Assembly: GCA_024683255.1 (NCBI GenBank)
Contig: JAIKYL010000060.1
Span: 1-33,373 of the forward strand
From: Bacteroidales bacterium
GTDB taxonomy: Bacteria > Bacteroidota > Bacteroidia > Bacteroidales > UBA932
Length of the DNA: 33,373 nt
Direction: 5' to 3'
Shown: piece by piece, positions 1 to 8,810 of the stretch
Layout: every line of letters begins with the position of its first letter
Numbering within the stretch: position 1 is the stretch's first letter
The notes under the pieces: generated by a model
What the model saw: only the letters and a program-made list of their open reading frames with translations
Told to the model about the DNA's origin: nothing
Database searches by the model: none
Translations under genes and position numbers: made by a program

Positions 1-981
1 GAAATAACCCGCTCCGTCGCCGCTGATGCCCTTGCCGCCCTGTCCGGAATTGGAGACGGTGAGCGAGCCTGCATTCATCACGAAGAGCTGGTCGGCCTTT
101 ACGCCTGCGGAAGCCTTGTATTCCTTGTCTTCGTCGTCATAGGCGGTGCCGCCGGAGACTTTCACAACACTTACCCCGCCGTTGAACACCACCAGGCTGT
201 CGGAGCTCATGCCCTTTTTCATGGCGGCCGATACGCTTACTTCCAGCGTACCGTCCGACACCACCAGGGCGTCTTTGCCCCGGATACCGTGGCCGGCGCT
301 GGAGGATACGGTAATCTTGGGGGAGGCCACGAAGCGCACATAATCGTCGGAAACGATGCCGGATTTACCCTTGGCAGTCACGGTGAGGGAACCCTCGCCG
401 CTGAAGATGAGCTGTCCTTCGGAGAAGAGGGCGGCTTTCTCGTCCTCGTTGGAGGGGGTGGCCGTGTATGCGGCCCCATCGGAGAGGGAATTATTCCCGT
501 TCACCACCACGAAACAACGTTTCTTGCCCTGGTTGTTGATGGCGGCGCCGGCAGGGTTTGTAAGGCTCACCCCATCCAGGACGATAGCCTGCTTGTTGTT
601 GGAATACACCTTAAAATAACCGTCCGATGCGCTTCCGGACAGTTTATACATAACCTTCTCCTTGGTGGAAGTGTTGTCCACGGTTACATGGTTGCCGTTT
701 ACGGAAACCACCCCGTTTGCGTCACCGCTCACGGTGGCGGCGCCGCTTTGGGAAAAAACAATGGAAATGGTCCTGTCGAAACTGGTATTGTCAATAAGGT
801 CTTCGGCCGGTTCACTGTCGGTAATGCTCACGGTGCTGTTTCCCGCAGAAACATAGGATTGGGCACTTCCGTTGCCGTTTTCTCCGCCGTTGTTCCATGG
901 GTCGGAACCCCAGATATCTTCTTTTTGGCATCCTGCCAGCGTCATTGCCATGGCAAGGAAAACAATAACAACTCTCTTCAT
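1..981 (-). CDS. Cthe_2159-like carbohydrate-binding lipoprotein, C-terminus cut by window edge
   Basis: The reading frame is open from an ATG at 981 down to base 1 (327 codons) with no stop, so the gene continues beyond the left edge. The N-terminus is a lipoprotein signal (hydrophobic stretch at residues 5-16, lipobox LAGC, Cys18), followed by a Gly/Asn/Ser-rich linker. The body is made of short beta-rich repeats of the type GVSLTNPAGAAINNQGKK, GEGSLTVTAKGKSGIVSDD and SSSAGHGIRGKDALVVSDG. This pattern is typical of the DUF4353/Cthe_2159 family, a right-handed parallel beta-helix group linked to acidic polysaccharide binding. A surface-exposed lipoprotein on the outer membrane is likely. It is divergent from the kinase gene at 1126. 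Family assignment is by motif appearance and substrate is unknown. No exact TAnnTTTG box is seen upstream. Confidence 0.72.
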   Translation of the reverse strand, partial: MKRVVIVFLAMAMTLAGCQKEDIWGSDPWNNGGENGNGSAQSYVSAGNSTVSITDSEPAEDLIDNTSFDRTISIVFSQSGAATVSGDANGVVSVNGNHVTVDNTSTKEKVMYKLSGSASDGYFKVYSNNKQAIVLDGVSLTNPAGAAINNQGKKRCFVVVNGNNSLSDGAAYTATPSNEDEKAALFSEGQLIFSGEGSLTVTAKGKSGIVSDDYVRFVASPKITVSSSAGHGIRGKDALVVSDGTLEVSVSAAMKKGMSSDSLVVFNGGVSVVKVSGGTAYDDEDKEYKASAGVKADQLFVMNAGSLTVSNSGQGGKGISGDGAGYF

Positions 982-1088
982 AACCTTTAGATTTTAGTAC
1001 ACGTAACTTTCTGGCTTAAAGCTAAAACAAATTTTTTGCCGGACGGGATACTATTCAGCGAAGCCCGCCTTTTCTTCAGCGAACCGGC

Positions 1089-1118
1089 TTTCCCTTAATG
1101 AAAAAATGCTTACTTTTG
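1089..1118 (+). promoter_or_regulatory. Bacteroides-type promoter for the histidine kinase gene
   Basis: An exact TAnnTTTG -7 box (TACTTTTG, 1111-1118) is preceded, after an 18-bp spacer, by TTTC at 1089-1092, one mismatch from the -33 TTTG element. The box ends 7 bp before the ATG at 1126, so the transcript would have a leader of only a few bases. Confidence 0.55.
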
Positions 1119-1125
1119 CATCGGA

Positions 1126-2199
1126 ATGGATACGCTCAGGAAACGGGAGATTCTTCTCAATGTCGGAGGCTGGCTGGCAGTCTTCGTCCTTGTACCGTTG
1201 GGCGTCTTTCTTCAGCCGCGAGCCGGATTCTCCTGGGGAGCCCTGCTGGAAATCTGGCTGGGCATCTTTCCTTTCCTGCTGCTTTATATGGGACATGACC
1301 TTCTGGCCGCCCCTTTCCTGCTCCGGAAGCAGTATCTGCCGTATGTCCTTGTTACCCTGACCCTGTTGGCCCTGTTCATCGTATACAGCCTGGGCCATGG
1401 TATCCGGCCGCCAGAGCAGCCGGAGGGAATGCCCCCTGTGGGAGGACCTTTCATGGGGATGGACCGTCCCGCACCGCCGGATGGCCGCATGCCCATGGAA
1501 CCGGAGGTGATGAAGGTGGTAATGGGTGTTCTGGTGGTATTGGTGAATCTGGGTGTCAAGGCCGTGTTCAACATGCTCCGGAGTGAGCGCCGGATGCAGG
1601 AACTCCGGGCGGAAACCCTGGACAGGAAGCTGGAGACCCTCCGCTACCAGATTAATCCGCACTTTTTCATGAACACGCTCAACAACATCCATGCGCTGGT
1701 GGATGTGGATCCGGAACGGGCAAAGGAAAGTATCGAGGAGTTCTCCAAGATTATGCGGGTTGTCCTTTATGAGGGTAGTTCTCCCACCATTTCCCTGCGG
1801 CAGGAGGCCGATTTTCTCCGTCACTATGTGTCCCTGATGCGCCTGCGCTATCCGGAGTCGGTACAGATTGACCTGTCGCTTCCGGAGCAGACGGAAGGAG
1901 CCGAAGTGCCCCCGCTGCTGATGGCCTCCTTCGTGGAAAACGCTTTTAAGCACGGGGTCAGTTACGAGGCTCCGTCCTTTGTGAGGATTTCCCTCTCCCG
2001 GGAAGAGCACAAGATAGTATTCAACTGTGAGAACAGCCGCCATTCCCTGCCGGAAAACGGGCCGCACGGCCTGGGGCTGGAGAATATCCGGAAGCGGCTG
2101 GATTTGTTGTATGACGACGCCTATACCTTACAGATAGACGATTCACCGGAGCGCTACGGGATTTCCCTTGTGCTCCCGGAAAGGAAGGCTGCGGTATGA
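1126..2199 (+). CDS. LytS/YehU-type sensor histidine kinase
   Basis: A 357-residue integral membrane kinase. Four hydrophobic segments are visible (about residues 10-30, 40-65, 70-90 and 130-148). A Pro/Gly/Met-rich linker at 93-126 lies between the third and fourth. A coiled linker (150-172) leads to a His_kinase domain (PF06580) with the motif YQINPHFFMNTLNNI; His179 is the predicted phospho-acceptor. The ATPase part has the N-box FVENAFKHG (269-277) and the G-box GPHGLGLENIRKRL (312-325). Members of this family autophosphorylate and pass phosphate to a LytTR regulator, which is exactly the next gene: the stop and the next start overlap as ATGA at 2196-2199. The signal sensed is not evident. 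The short periplasmic loops suggest a membrane-borne cue or a small ligand. The start at 1126 is chosen because it directly follows the promoter box and precedes the first membrane segment. Confidence 0.9.
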   Translation: MDTLRKREILLNVGGWLAVFVLVPLGVFLQPRAGFSWGALLEIWLGIFPFLLLYMGHDLLAAPFLLRKQYLPYVLVTLTLLALFIVYSLGHGIRPPEQPEGMPPVGGPFMGMDRPAPPDGRMPMEPEVMKVVMGVLVVLVNLGVKAVFNMLRSERRMQELRAETLDRKLETLRYQINPHFFMNTLNNIHALVDVDPERAKESIEEFSKIMRVVLYEGSSPTISLRQEADFLRHYVSLMRLRYPESVQIDLSLPEQTEGAEVPPLLMASFVENAFKHGVSYEAPSFVRISLSREEHKIVFNCENSRHSLPENGPHGLGLENIRKRLDLLYDDAYTLQIDDSPERYGISLVLPERKAAV

Positions 2200-2897
2200 T
2201 CAGGGCCCTTTTTCTGGACGACGAGCCCCTGGCCCTCCGCCAGCTGGAGCGTTATGCGGCTCAGATGCCGTTTCTTGAGGTGGTGGCGGCTTGTACGTCG
2301 GCCTCCGCGGCAAAGGAATATATCCCGTCTGTGGATGTGCTGTTCATAGACATCAATATGCCGGATATAACGGGGCTGGACTTTGTCCGCTCTCTGGAAC
2401 AGCCCCCGCTGGTAGTCTTTACCACTGCCTATGCCGAATATGCCCTGGAGGGCTTCCGGGTAAATGCCGTGGGCTATCTGCTTAAGCCTTTCAGCCTGGC
2501 GGAATTCCGGGAGGTGGCGGAGAAGGTGAAGATGATAGTGGAATTGCACCGTAAGGCAGAGGAAATCCGGGATCCGGTTTCCGTCCTCTATTTTAAAACG
2601 GATTACAAGACAGTTCCGGTATCCGTAGATAGAATCCAATATGTAGAGAGTATGAGTGAATACCTCAAGCTCTACTTAGACGGGCAGGAAATGCCGTTGG
2701 TTGTACTTTACAGTCTCAAGCGGCTCATGGAACAGTTGCCTGAAGGCCGATTCATGCGGGTACACCGCTCATATATTATTCCGCTGGACCGCATCCGAGA
2801 GGCCAATGCTTCCGTAGTGGTATTGGACAATGGAACTTCCATCCCTGTTGGAGAAAGCTACAGGGCTGCTTTCAAGGAATATCTGGCTTCCCGCTGA
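2196..2897 (+). CDS. LytTR-family response regulator
   Basis: A 233-residue two-domain regulator. The receiver domain (1-115) has the acidic pair Asp8-Asp9, phospho-acceptor Asp52 in the motif FIDINMPDITG, Thr76 in FTTAYAEYALEGF, and Lys97 in GYLLKPF. The C-terminal LytTR DNA-binding domain (about 130-232) carries the family's signature segments YVESMSEYLKLYL and FMRVHRSYIIPLDRI. It is translationally coupled to the kinase (4-bp overlap), so the two form one two-component system. Upon phosphorylation it would bind paired direct repeats upstream of its targets, which cannot be deduced here. The stop codon (2895-2897) abuts the stop of convergent galE with no intervening base. Confidence 0.92.
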   Translation: MIRALFLDDEPLALRQLERYAAQMPFLEVVAACTSASAAKEYIPSVDVLFIDINMPDITGLDFVRSLEQPPLVVFTTAYAEYALEGFRVNAVGYLLKPFSLAEFREVAEKVKMIVELHRKAEEIRDPVSVLYFKTDYKTVPVSVDRIQYVESMSEYLKLYLDGQEMPLVVLYSLKRLMEQLPEGRFMRVHRSYIIPLDRIREANASVVVLDNGTSIPVGESYRAAFKEYLASR

Positions 2898-3929
2898 TTA
2901 TTCCTTCCCCGCCAAATGTTTCTCCCAGGCCCAGGCGGCCTTGAGGGTTTCTTCTACCGTACGGGTGGCTTTCCAGCCCATTTCCGTATTGGCCAGGGTG
3001 GGATCGGCCCAGATGGCCGTTACGTCGCCGGGGCGACGAGGGGCAAATTTCCAGTTGAGCTTTACCCCGTTCACCTTTTCAAAGGCGTTCACCAGCTCCA
3101 GCACACTCACGGGGCGGCCGGTGCCCACGTTGAACACCTCGCAGTCCTTTTTCATCTTACCTTCCATCATGCGGGTGACGGCAAACACGTGCGCCTTGGC
3201 CAGGTCCACAATGTCAATGTAGTCCCTGAGGCAGGTGCCGTCCGGGGTGGGATAGTCGTTGCCGAAAATGCTCAGACATTCCCGCTTGCCGATGGCGGTC
3301 TGGGTGATGAACGGAACCAGGTTGTTGGGAACCCCGCGCGGCAGCTCTCCGATGAGGGCGCTGGGATGTGCGCCGATGGGGTTGAAATAACGAAGCAGGA
3401 TGCCCTTGATCTTGCCTTCCGAAGCCTTCACGGTGTCCCGCAGGATGTCTTCGCACATGGTTTTGGTGTTTCCGTAAGGGGAGGTGGCGGGCTTTCGCGG
3501 CGTTTCTTCCGTTACGGGCACCTTGTCCGGCTCTCCGTAGACCGTGGCCGATGAGGAGAACAGCACATTGCATCCGCCTTTGTCCAGGGCGGCCTGCAGC
3601 ACGTTCAGGAAGCTCTGCAGATTGTTCTTATAATACATCAGCGGCTGGGCTACGGATTCACCCACGGCTTTGTAGGCGGCAAAATGGATGACGGCGTCAA
3701 TGGGGTATTTGGCAAAGAGGGCGCGGGTCTGCTTTTCATCGCAGAAATCCACCACTTCCAGCGGGAGGTCTTCCCGTCCGGTGATCTTCTTTACGCCCTC
3801 GAAGCAGGTACGGTCGCAGTTGGAGAAATTGTCGGCCACAACAACGTCGTAGCCCGCTGCCAGCAGTTCCACCGTTACGTGGCTCCCTATAAAACCGGCG
3901 CCGCCGGATACCAATACCGTCTTATTCAT
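2898..3929 (-). CDS. galE: UDP-glucose 4-epimerase
   Basis: A cytoplasmic extended short-chain dehydrogenase/reductase of 343 residues, the normal length for GalE. It interconverts UDP-glucose and UDP-galactose (and sometimes the N-acetyl forms), feeding polysaccharide and LPS synthesis. The NAD-binding motif GGAGFIGSH (9-17) is complete. The catalytic triad is Ser127 in SSSATVYGEP, Tyr152 and Lys156 in YGNTK. The motif HFAAYKAVGES (82-92) is typical of bacterial GalE. The start (ATG at 3929) overlaps the end of the OstA-like gene by 8 bp, so galE is the last gene of the envelope run. This fits a supply role for outer-membrane glycans. The 3' end abuts the LytTR gene. Confidence 0.95.
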   Translation of the reverse strand: MNKTVLVSGGAGFIGSHVTVELLAAGYDVVVADNFSNCDRTCFEGVKKITGREDLPLEVVDFCDEKQTRALFAKYPIDAVIHFAAYKAVGESVAQPLMYYKNNLQSFLNVLQAALDKGGCNVLFSSSATVYGEPDKVPVTEETPRKPATSPYGNTKTMCEDILRDTVKASEGKIKGILLRYFNPIGAHPSALIGELPRGVPNNLVPFITQTAIGKRECLSIFGNDYPTPDGTCLRDYIDIVDLAKAHVFAVTRMMEGKMKKDCEVFNVGTGRPVSVLELVNAFEKVNGVKLNWKFAPRRPGDVTAIWADPTLANTEMGWKATRTVEETLKAAWAWEKHLAGKE

Positions 3930-6525
3930 CGCTTTCCGTATTAATATCAGTGTTAATGTCTGTGTTTATTTCCGTACTGTCCGTACCAATGTCTTTGCTT
4001 TGCTTTTTGGCCTGCCGGCGCCGTTCCCGCTCCAGATACTTCTCCAGGCGTTTCCGCTCTTTCTGCGCCTTCTTTTCCAGGCGCTGGAGCTGTTTCAGTT
4101 TCTTGGCCCGTTCCCGTTCCAGCTTCTTCTGTGCTTTGGCGGCCTGCCGCTCTGCGTATTTGCGGTCCGCTTCGGCCCATTTGGCTTCCCGGGCCGCCTG
4201 TTTTTCGGCCCGAATCCGCTCTTTCTCCGCCTCCCGGGCGGCTTTTTCCTGCGCTTTTATCTGTTCCGGGGTGAGTGGCGTAACCACCGGCGGCTCAGAA
4301 ACGTTGAGAGAATCGGAAGGGGCCAGAGGCGATGCTGTCCCGGCCGAATCCAGGGGCGAGGCAATTCCAAGGGAGTCGGCGCCTGCTGCCAGGGAATCCT
4401 TCGGAGACAGATTCATCAGGGAATCGGCCAGGGCGTCGGTTTCCCGGTTCATGCGTTCCAGGGAGTTCGCAGCGGCCCTCCGCTCCTGCTCCCGGGCCAC
4501 CGAGATGGAATCCCGCCGGGCAATGTCATTGAACAGTTTGGTAATATATCCGGGGAAATAATCCTCCGTTACGTCAAACTTCACATGCGGCCGGCGAAGG
4601 TAGGTAACCCTTTCACTCTTGCGGGGTTTCAGGGTGGTGACATCCTCGGGCGAGGTGGGCTGCTTGTCGGGATCCCAGCGGAAGCCCTTGAGGGTTTTTT
4701 CGTCCTTGCGCAGCTGAACGGTGGGATAACCGTCATTCTTGGGATTGTCGTAATAGTAGATATGGTCTATGTCGCCGTTTTCGAAGGTGGCATAAATCAT
4801 CTTCGCCTCCACCTTGTTCACCGTGGCCAGGGCATTGTCTTCCGTCAGGTAGAACAGGGAGGAAGCGCCACCCAGGGCATCAAATCGTCTGAGCGTGCGG
4901 GCCTCGTCAAAATAGGCCACCATCTCCACGCTTCGGATTTGGTCAAAGGCGTCTTGGGCCTCCTGGATGGTAATGAAAGCGTTGTTCAGGAGGTGCGCCT
5001 TTTCGGCCTCCTGGTTTTTCACCACCACATAAATGCTGTCCGCCGAATACTGTTTGTTCCCTTCGTTGTAAATCTTGGGATCCCCGTACATGCGGGCCAG
5101 GGAATCCAGGTCCGAGTAGATGAGCGAGTCGCAGGCCATCTGCATGTTTCTCCGGAACATCCGTACATTTCGGTTGGCCCAGAAGAAATTGATTTTGGTG
5201 GTGTCCGGAGCCGGCGCAGCCACTGGCGCTGGCGTTGCCGGTACGTTCAAGCTGTCTGCCTGCTGGGTTTGCAGGCTGTCCGCCTGGACGGCCAGACTGT
5301 CCCCAGGTGCTGCCAGACTGTCGGCGGGAGGAGTTGGAGGTGCAGGAGGGGTGGGAGGAGTGGGCGGTGTGGGAGGGGCTTCCGAAGCTTTTGGCGGTGT
5401 GGCCGTCTTCTTGGGATTCTTCTTTTCGGCGGCTTCGGCAGCCTTCTTGGCCGCTTCCTCCGCAGCTTTCCGCCGATATTCCATTATGGCATCCCCGCCC
5501 AGGTCTTTCATCCTTTTATTGGCATCGGCCACCCAGGGCTCCGGGATGTCGCACTTCTTGTAGGTCTGCATGTAGATAACGTCCCCGCCCAGGTACAGGG
5601 TGTCCCGCTGCCTCTTTTCTTCGATAATGGACATGAGCGCGGGCTCATAGCTCATCCGTACCTTACCGAGGGAATCCTCATACTCGAACCGGCCCGCCAG
5701 CGCAAAGAAGTTGCGCGTGGTGTCCATCAGCTCCACATTGCCCAGCATATCCAGGTCGTTCCGGGCGCGGTAGTAGAACAGGGAATCGGCCCAGGCTTCC
5801 TGGCTGTCCGAGAGCAGGTGCACCTTGTTCCGGAAGAAGAACAGTTCCCGGCTTCTGTCATACCAGCCGTCATCGGCCGACAGCATGTTGTCGTCCTGCC
5901 ACATGTCCGTCCCGTAGCCAAAGTAGGCCGTGGAAAGGTCGCTCCGGTATTCCAGGCGGGAGGTCTTTATGAAGGTGGTGTCCAAATACATGTTCACGTC
6001 CTGGTTGAAGGTGAACAGCTTGGCCTTGGCGTCGTAGATGCCGTACCGGCTTTCCATGATCTGGCCGTCCTTGTCCCTCATGGCGCCGCCGCTTTGGAAC
6101 ACGGCCACGGAGTCCTTGGTGTTGTAGTCCAGGTAACGGGTGCGGAGCGTATTGCCGTCCTTGTCCAGAAGCTGCACCAGGTCTCCACGGAATTTAGCCA
6201 TATTCTCGTCGGAGACATACTGGAGGGTGGAGCTGGACAGGGTGGTTCGGTCCTGGATAATGCGGACGTGTCCTACGGCATCAATGATGTTGGTGTTAAC
6301 ATTCCAGAGAGCCGTGTCGCAGATGAGATAGGTGTCGTTGTGGAGGAATTTGGCGGGCCCCACCACCTTGCGGTAATCTACGTCGTCTATCTGCAGCAAT
6401 TGGGCCGATTTGGCGCTTATCAGGCGAACTTTGTCGTCCTTTTTCTCCTGGGCTTGTACGGACAGGGCCGCCGCCATGAAAAGCAGCAGTCCCCAAACAG
6501 TCCTATGAGCCCTGGTAAAACGCAC
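3922..6525 (-). CDS. OstA-like (LptA/LptD N-terminal type) envelope protein with low-complexity insert and charged tail
   Basis: An 867-residue secreted protein. A signal peptide (residues 1-25, ending VQAQ) is followed by OstA-like repeats (about 35-330), with beta strands such as NVNTNIIDAVGHVRIIQDRT that resemble the jelly-roll of LPS transport proteins. A Lys/Ala segment and a Pro-Thr array (PPTPPTPP, near 381-395) follow, then DSL-containing repeats. A second OstA-like part (about 440-650) comes next. A final Arg/Lys/Glu/Ala-rich helix (about 750-850) is probably coiled coil. The start is GTG (6525-6523), overlapping the TAG of the upstream SurA-like gene as TAGTG; it is the only start giving a full signal peptide. 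Context (chaperone, PPIase, galE) supports outer-membrane or LPS assembly. The LptD barrel domain is not present. The precise role is inferred. Confidence 0.8.
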   Translation of the reverse strand: MRFTRAHRTVWGLLLFMAAALSVQAQEKKDDKVRLISAKSAQLLQIDDVDYRKVVGPAKFLHNDTYLICDTALWNVNTNIIDAVGHVRIIQDRTTLSSSTLQYVSDENMAKFRGDLVQLLDKDGNTLRTRYLDYNTKDSVAVFQSGGAMRDKDGQIMESRYGIYDAKAKLFTFNQDVNMYLDTTFIKTSRLEYRSDLSTAYFGYGTDMWQDDNMLSADDGWYDRSRELFFFRNKVHLLSDSQEAWADSLFYYRARNDLDMLGNVELMDTTRNFFALAGRFEYEDSLGKVRMSYEPALMSIIEEKRQRDTLYLGGDVIYMQTYKKCDIPEPWVADANKRMKDLGGDAIMEYRRKAAEEAAKKAAEAAEKKNPKKTATPPKASEAPPTPPTPPTPPAPPTPPADSLAAPGDSLAVQADSLQTQQADSLNVPATPAPVAAPAPDTTKINFFWANRNVRMFRRNMQMACDSLIYSDLDSLARMYGDPKIYNEGNKQYSADSIYVVVKNQEAEKAHLLNNAFITIQEAQDAFDQIRSVEMVAYFDEARTLRRFDALGGASSLFYLTEDNALATVNKVEAKMIYATFENGDIDHIYYYDNPKNDGYPTVQLRKDEKTLKGFRWDPDKQPTSPEDVTTLKPRKSERVTYLRRPHVKFDVTEDYFPGYITKLFNDIARRDSISVAREQERRAAANSLERMNRETDALADSLMNLSPKDSLAAGADSLGIASPLDSAGTASPLAPSDSLNVSEPPVVTPLTPEQIKAQEKAAREAEKERIRAEKQAAREAKWAEADRKYAERQAAKAQKKLERERAKKLKQLQRLEKKAQKERKRLEKYLERERRRQAKKQSKDIGTDSTEINTDINTDINTESDE
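3934..3969 (-). repeat. Threefold 12-bp tandem repeat at the end of the OstA-like gene
   Basis: Three consecutive 12-bp units encode INTD, INTD and INTE near the C-terminus of the OstA-like protein. The array ends five bases upstream of the galE start codon, so it also forms the translation initiation region of galE. Copies differ at synonymous positions. Confidence 0.7.
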
Positions 6526-7898
6526 TATTTCCGGGTATTCCAGATTTCGCGGGAGAAGTCACACTGGGAGAACATCGGATCAATCACAATGTACGTATCC
6601 TTGATCTTCTCTTCCAGGAATTCGTTCACGGCATCCATCTGTTTGATGCTCATGACCCGCTCCTGGATTTGCGTATAGTCGTTCTCAAAGGTGGCGGTGT
6701 GGGCGGGGATGATTTTATCCACCCGGATAATCTTGTAGACCAGATTACCGGAACGGCCCTGCTCATAGCCTTCATTGTCAAGGGATTCCACCGGTTCTGA
6801 GATTTCTCCCGGCTTCAGGTCCTTGATGGCGGCATAATCGGCCGGTTTCAGCTGGTCGATCTCGTAGTAGGAAGAACCGGTGGCCGGGTCTGCCATCTGT
6901 CCGCCGTTGGTGCGGGAAGCCATGTCTTCGGAGAAGAAACGGGCCGCCAGTTCAAAGGGGATTTCATCTTCCAGGATCTTGGTACGGAGGCTGTCCAGGC
7001 GGGAGAAGGCCTTCTCCCGGTCTTCGGCCGTGTACTGGGGTTTGAGGAGGATGTGGCGGGCATTGAACATGTCACCGCGCTTCTCAATGACTTCAATGAT
7101 GTGGAAGCCGTCCGGGGTCTCCACAATCTGGGAGATGGTACCGGGCCGAAGGGCCATGGCGGCATCCGAGAAGACAGGCCAGAAGATGGATTTGGAGGCC
7201 ATGCCCAGTTCTCCGCCGCGGCGGGCGCTGCCCGGATCTTCGGAATACAGGCGGGCCAGGGTGGCGAACTTCTCTCCGGCGATAATACGTTCCCGGAGTG
7301 AGAGCAGGCGCTCTTTAACGGCCATCTTGGCGGCCTCGCGGTCCGGATAAACGCAAATCTGGCTAAGCTGGTATTTCACGGGAATCACCGGGAGATCTTC
7401 CGGATCCGTGGCGGCAATGTACTGCTTTACGTCATAGGGCGTCACTTCCGGAATTTCACCGGCCACCTGGTAGCGCTCCTGCTCCGTAAGGCTCTGTTCT
7501 TCCAGCACCTTGCGCCATTCCTGACGGAGCTTGTAAAGGGGTTTGCCGAAGTATTTCTCCATTTCCTCGTCTCCGCCCAGCTGGGTGCGCAGATAGTCTA
7601 TACGCTGGTTGAGGTTATTGTCCACCATGTCGTTGTTCACCGTGAGGGAGTCCAGGCGGGACTGCATGAGGAAGAGTTTGGATTCCATCATGCTCTGCAG
7701 CAGCTCGCAGCGCATCCGCTGGTCCACGTTCTGGCCGCCGGCCCGCATCTGCTGCACCTCGTTCTCAATATCGGACACCAGGATCACCTCGCCGCCCAAA
7801 ACGGCTACGGTTTTGTCCACAAGGCCGTTCTGGTATTTCTGGGCATTCATCACGAGGCAGCTTAGCAAAGCTCCTGCAATTGTCAATACACGCTTCAT
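6525..7898 (-). CDS. SurA-like periplasmic peptidyl-prolyl isomerase/chaperone
   Basis: A 457-residue exported protein with a signal peptide (MKRVLTIAGALLSCLVMNAQ). A SurA N-terminal type chaperone region (21-170) is followed by two parvulin-like domains, the first around 174-272 (SQICVYP, EDPGSARRGGELG, TPDGFHIIEV) and the second starting at about 278 (ARHILLKP, FFSEDMASRTNGGQM). The family escorts outer-membrane proteins across the periplasm. An upstream in-frame ATG at 8018 would add 40 residues with no family likeness and would run into the preceding gene, so the start at 7898 is preferred. It lies 2 bp after the stop of the PPIase-like lipoprotein gene and shares its stop base with the GTG start of the OstA-like gene. 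These three genes are surely co-transcribed. Confidence 0.9.
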   Translation of the reverse strand: MKRVLTIAGALLSCLVMNAQKYQNGLVDKTVAVLGGEVILVSDIENEVQQMRAGGQNVDQRMRCELLQSMMESKLFLMQSRLDSLTVNNDMVDNNLNQRIDYLRTQLGGDEEMEKYFGKPLYKLRQEWRKVLEEQSLTEQERYQVAGEIPEVTPYDVKQYIAATDPEDLPVIPVKYQLSQICVYPDREAAKMAVKERLLSLRERIIAGEKFATLARLYSEDPGSARRGGELGMASKSIFWPVFSDAAMALRPGTISQIVETPDGFHIIEVIEKRGDMFNARHILLKPQYTAEDREKAFSRLDSLRTKILEDEIPFELAARFFSEDMASRTNGGQMADPATGSSYYEIDQLKPADYAAIKDLKPGEISEPVESLDNEGYEQGRSGNLVYKIIRVDKIIPAHTATFENDYTQIQERVMSIKQMDAVNEFLEEKIKDTYIVIDPMFSQCDFSREIWNTRK

Positions 7899-7900
7899 AT

Positions 7901-8767
7901 TCAGTAAATTACAAATCTGTTGTTTCTGCGGGCATCTTCCAGCAAGTCCTGTTCCAGGGAAGTGGTGAGCGCATGCTTTCGGGTATTCAGGATAATATCC
8001 CGGATGCGTTCCGCGCAAAACTCCTCGGGGGCGGTTTTCCCTTGCAGGACGATGTCCACAATATAGGCGATGCGGAGGTTGCCGGCATTATCCGGCAGCT
8101 CTGCAAACTGATTCTTGATGGATCCCAGCAGCGACTGGTAATCCGTACCCAGCTCCTGGGCCAGGGTGATGGCGTCCATCCAAGTATCCGACGAGTCTCC
8201 GTACTTGATGGCGGCGGTATAGGCCAGACTTTCCGCCTCCAGCACGTCCGAATCCTCATTGGAGGACATCAGGGTGCGGATTTCCTTGAGACTGTGCGAA
8301 TCGGCCGGAATAATCATGTAGCGGGCCTTCACCACCGGACGGTCCAGGATGAACTTGTCCGGATTGGCCTGGTAGTACGCTTCCACCTCCTCGTCCGTGA
8401 CCAGGGTGTCCAGCCGCTGGTTGATGTACAGCTGCTCGTAGCGGTATTTGAGCAGGGATCTGCGATAGCTCTCCAGCTCTTCCGAGACGTCTTTTTCCTC
8501 CTTGGACAGCTGCTCGTCGGCCATGTCCAGCAGGAGGAGGTCCTCCGCCCAGGCCCGGATATACTGCTGGGCCAGGCCCACGCTGTCTTCCGAGGAAACG
8601 CCTGCGGGAATATAGCTTTCCAGCTGGCTCCGGTGCAGGCGATGTTCGCCCACACGGGCCACCACCTCCCCCTTGAAGAGTTCCGTGGCGGTGTCGCTCA
8701 GGCGGTCCACCATCTTACAGGAGAGGAGCGCCAGGGAAGCCATTCCTATGAAAAGCCATTTTTTCAT
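7901..8767 (-). CDS. Parvulin/SurA_N-like periplasmic lipoprotein
   Basis: A 288-residue predicted lipoprotein: signal MKKWLFIGMASLALLSC with Cys17 as the lipidated residue. The N-terminal part (about 30-140) resembles the helical chaperone region of SurA/PrsA-type foldases: VVARVGEHRLHRSQLESYIP, then long charged helices, then TDEEVEAYYQANPDKF. That last segment is the usual lead-in to a parvulin domain. The parvulin core that should follow is poorly recognisable, so isomerase activity may have been lost; this is judged by eye only. It is first in the tight set with the SurA-like and OstA-like genes and has its own probable promoter at 8777-8810. A role with the SurA-like protein in outer-membrane protein folding is inferred. 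Confidence 0.75.
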   Translation of the reverse strand: MKKWLFIGMASLALLSCKMVDRLSDTATELFKGEVVARVGEHRLHRSQLESYIPAGVSSEDSVGLAQQYIRAWAEDLLLLDMADEQLSKEEKDVSEELESYRRSLLKYRYEQLYINQRLDTLVTDEEVEAYYQANPDKFILDRPVVKARYMIIPADSHSLKEIRTLMSSNEDSDVLEAESLAYTAAIKYGDSSDTWMDAITLAQELGTDYQSLLGSIKNQFAELPDNAGNLRIAYIVDIVLQGKTAPEEFCAERIRDIILNTRKHALTTSLEQDLLEDARRNNRFVIY

Positions 8768-8776
8768 AATATCCTA

Positions 8777-8810
8777 CAAAGATAGTAAAAATTACTATTC
8801 CAGCAGCAAA
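8777..8810 (-). promoter_or_regulatory. Promoter for the PPIase lipoprotein-surA-ostA-galE run
   Basis: On the minus strand, an exact -33 TTTG (8810-8807) and an exact -7 TATCTTTG (8784-8777) are separated by 22 bp, close to the usual 19-21. The -33 element lies inside the last codons of dacB, so the run can be transcribed separately from dacB. The leader before the ATG at 8767 is short. Confidence 0.6.

Noticed and set aside
289..990. 233-codon plus-strand frame
   Set aside because: Antisense of the lipoprotein gene at 1-981, which has a proper lipobox and beta-helix repeats.
4000..6678. 892-codon plus-strand open frame
   Set aside because: Antisense to the OstA-like gene, which has a signal peptide and family motifs. 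The plus frame has no recognisable domain and results from GC-rich codon structure.
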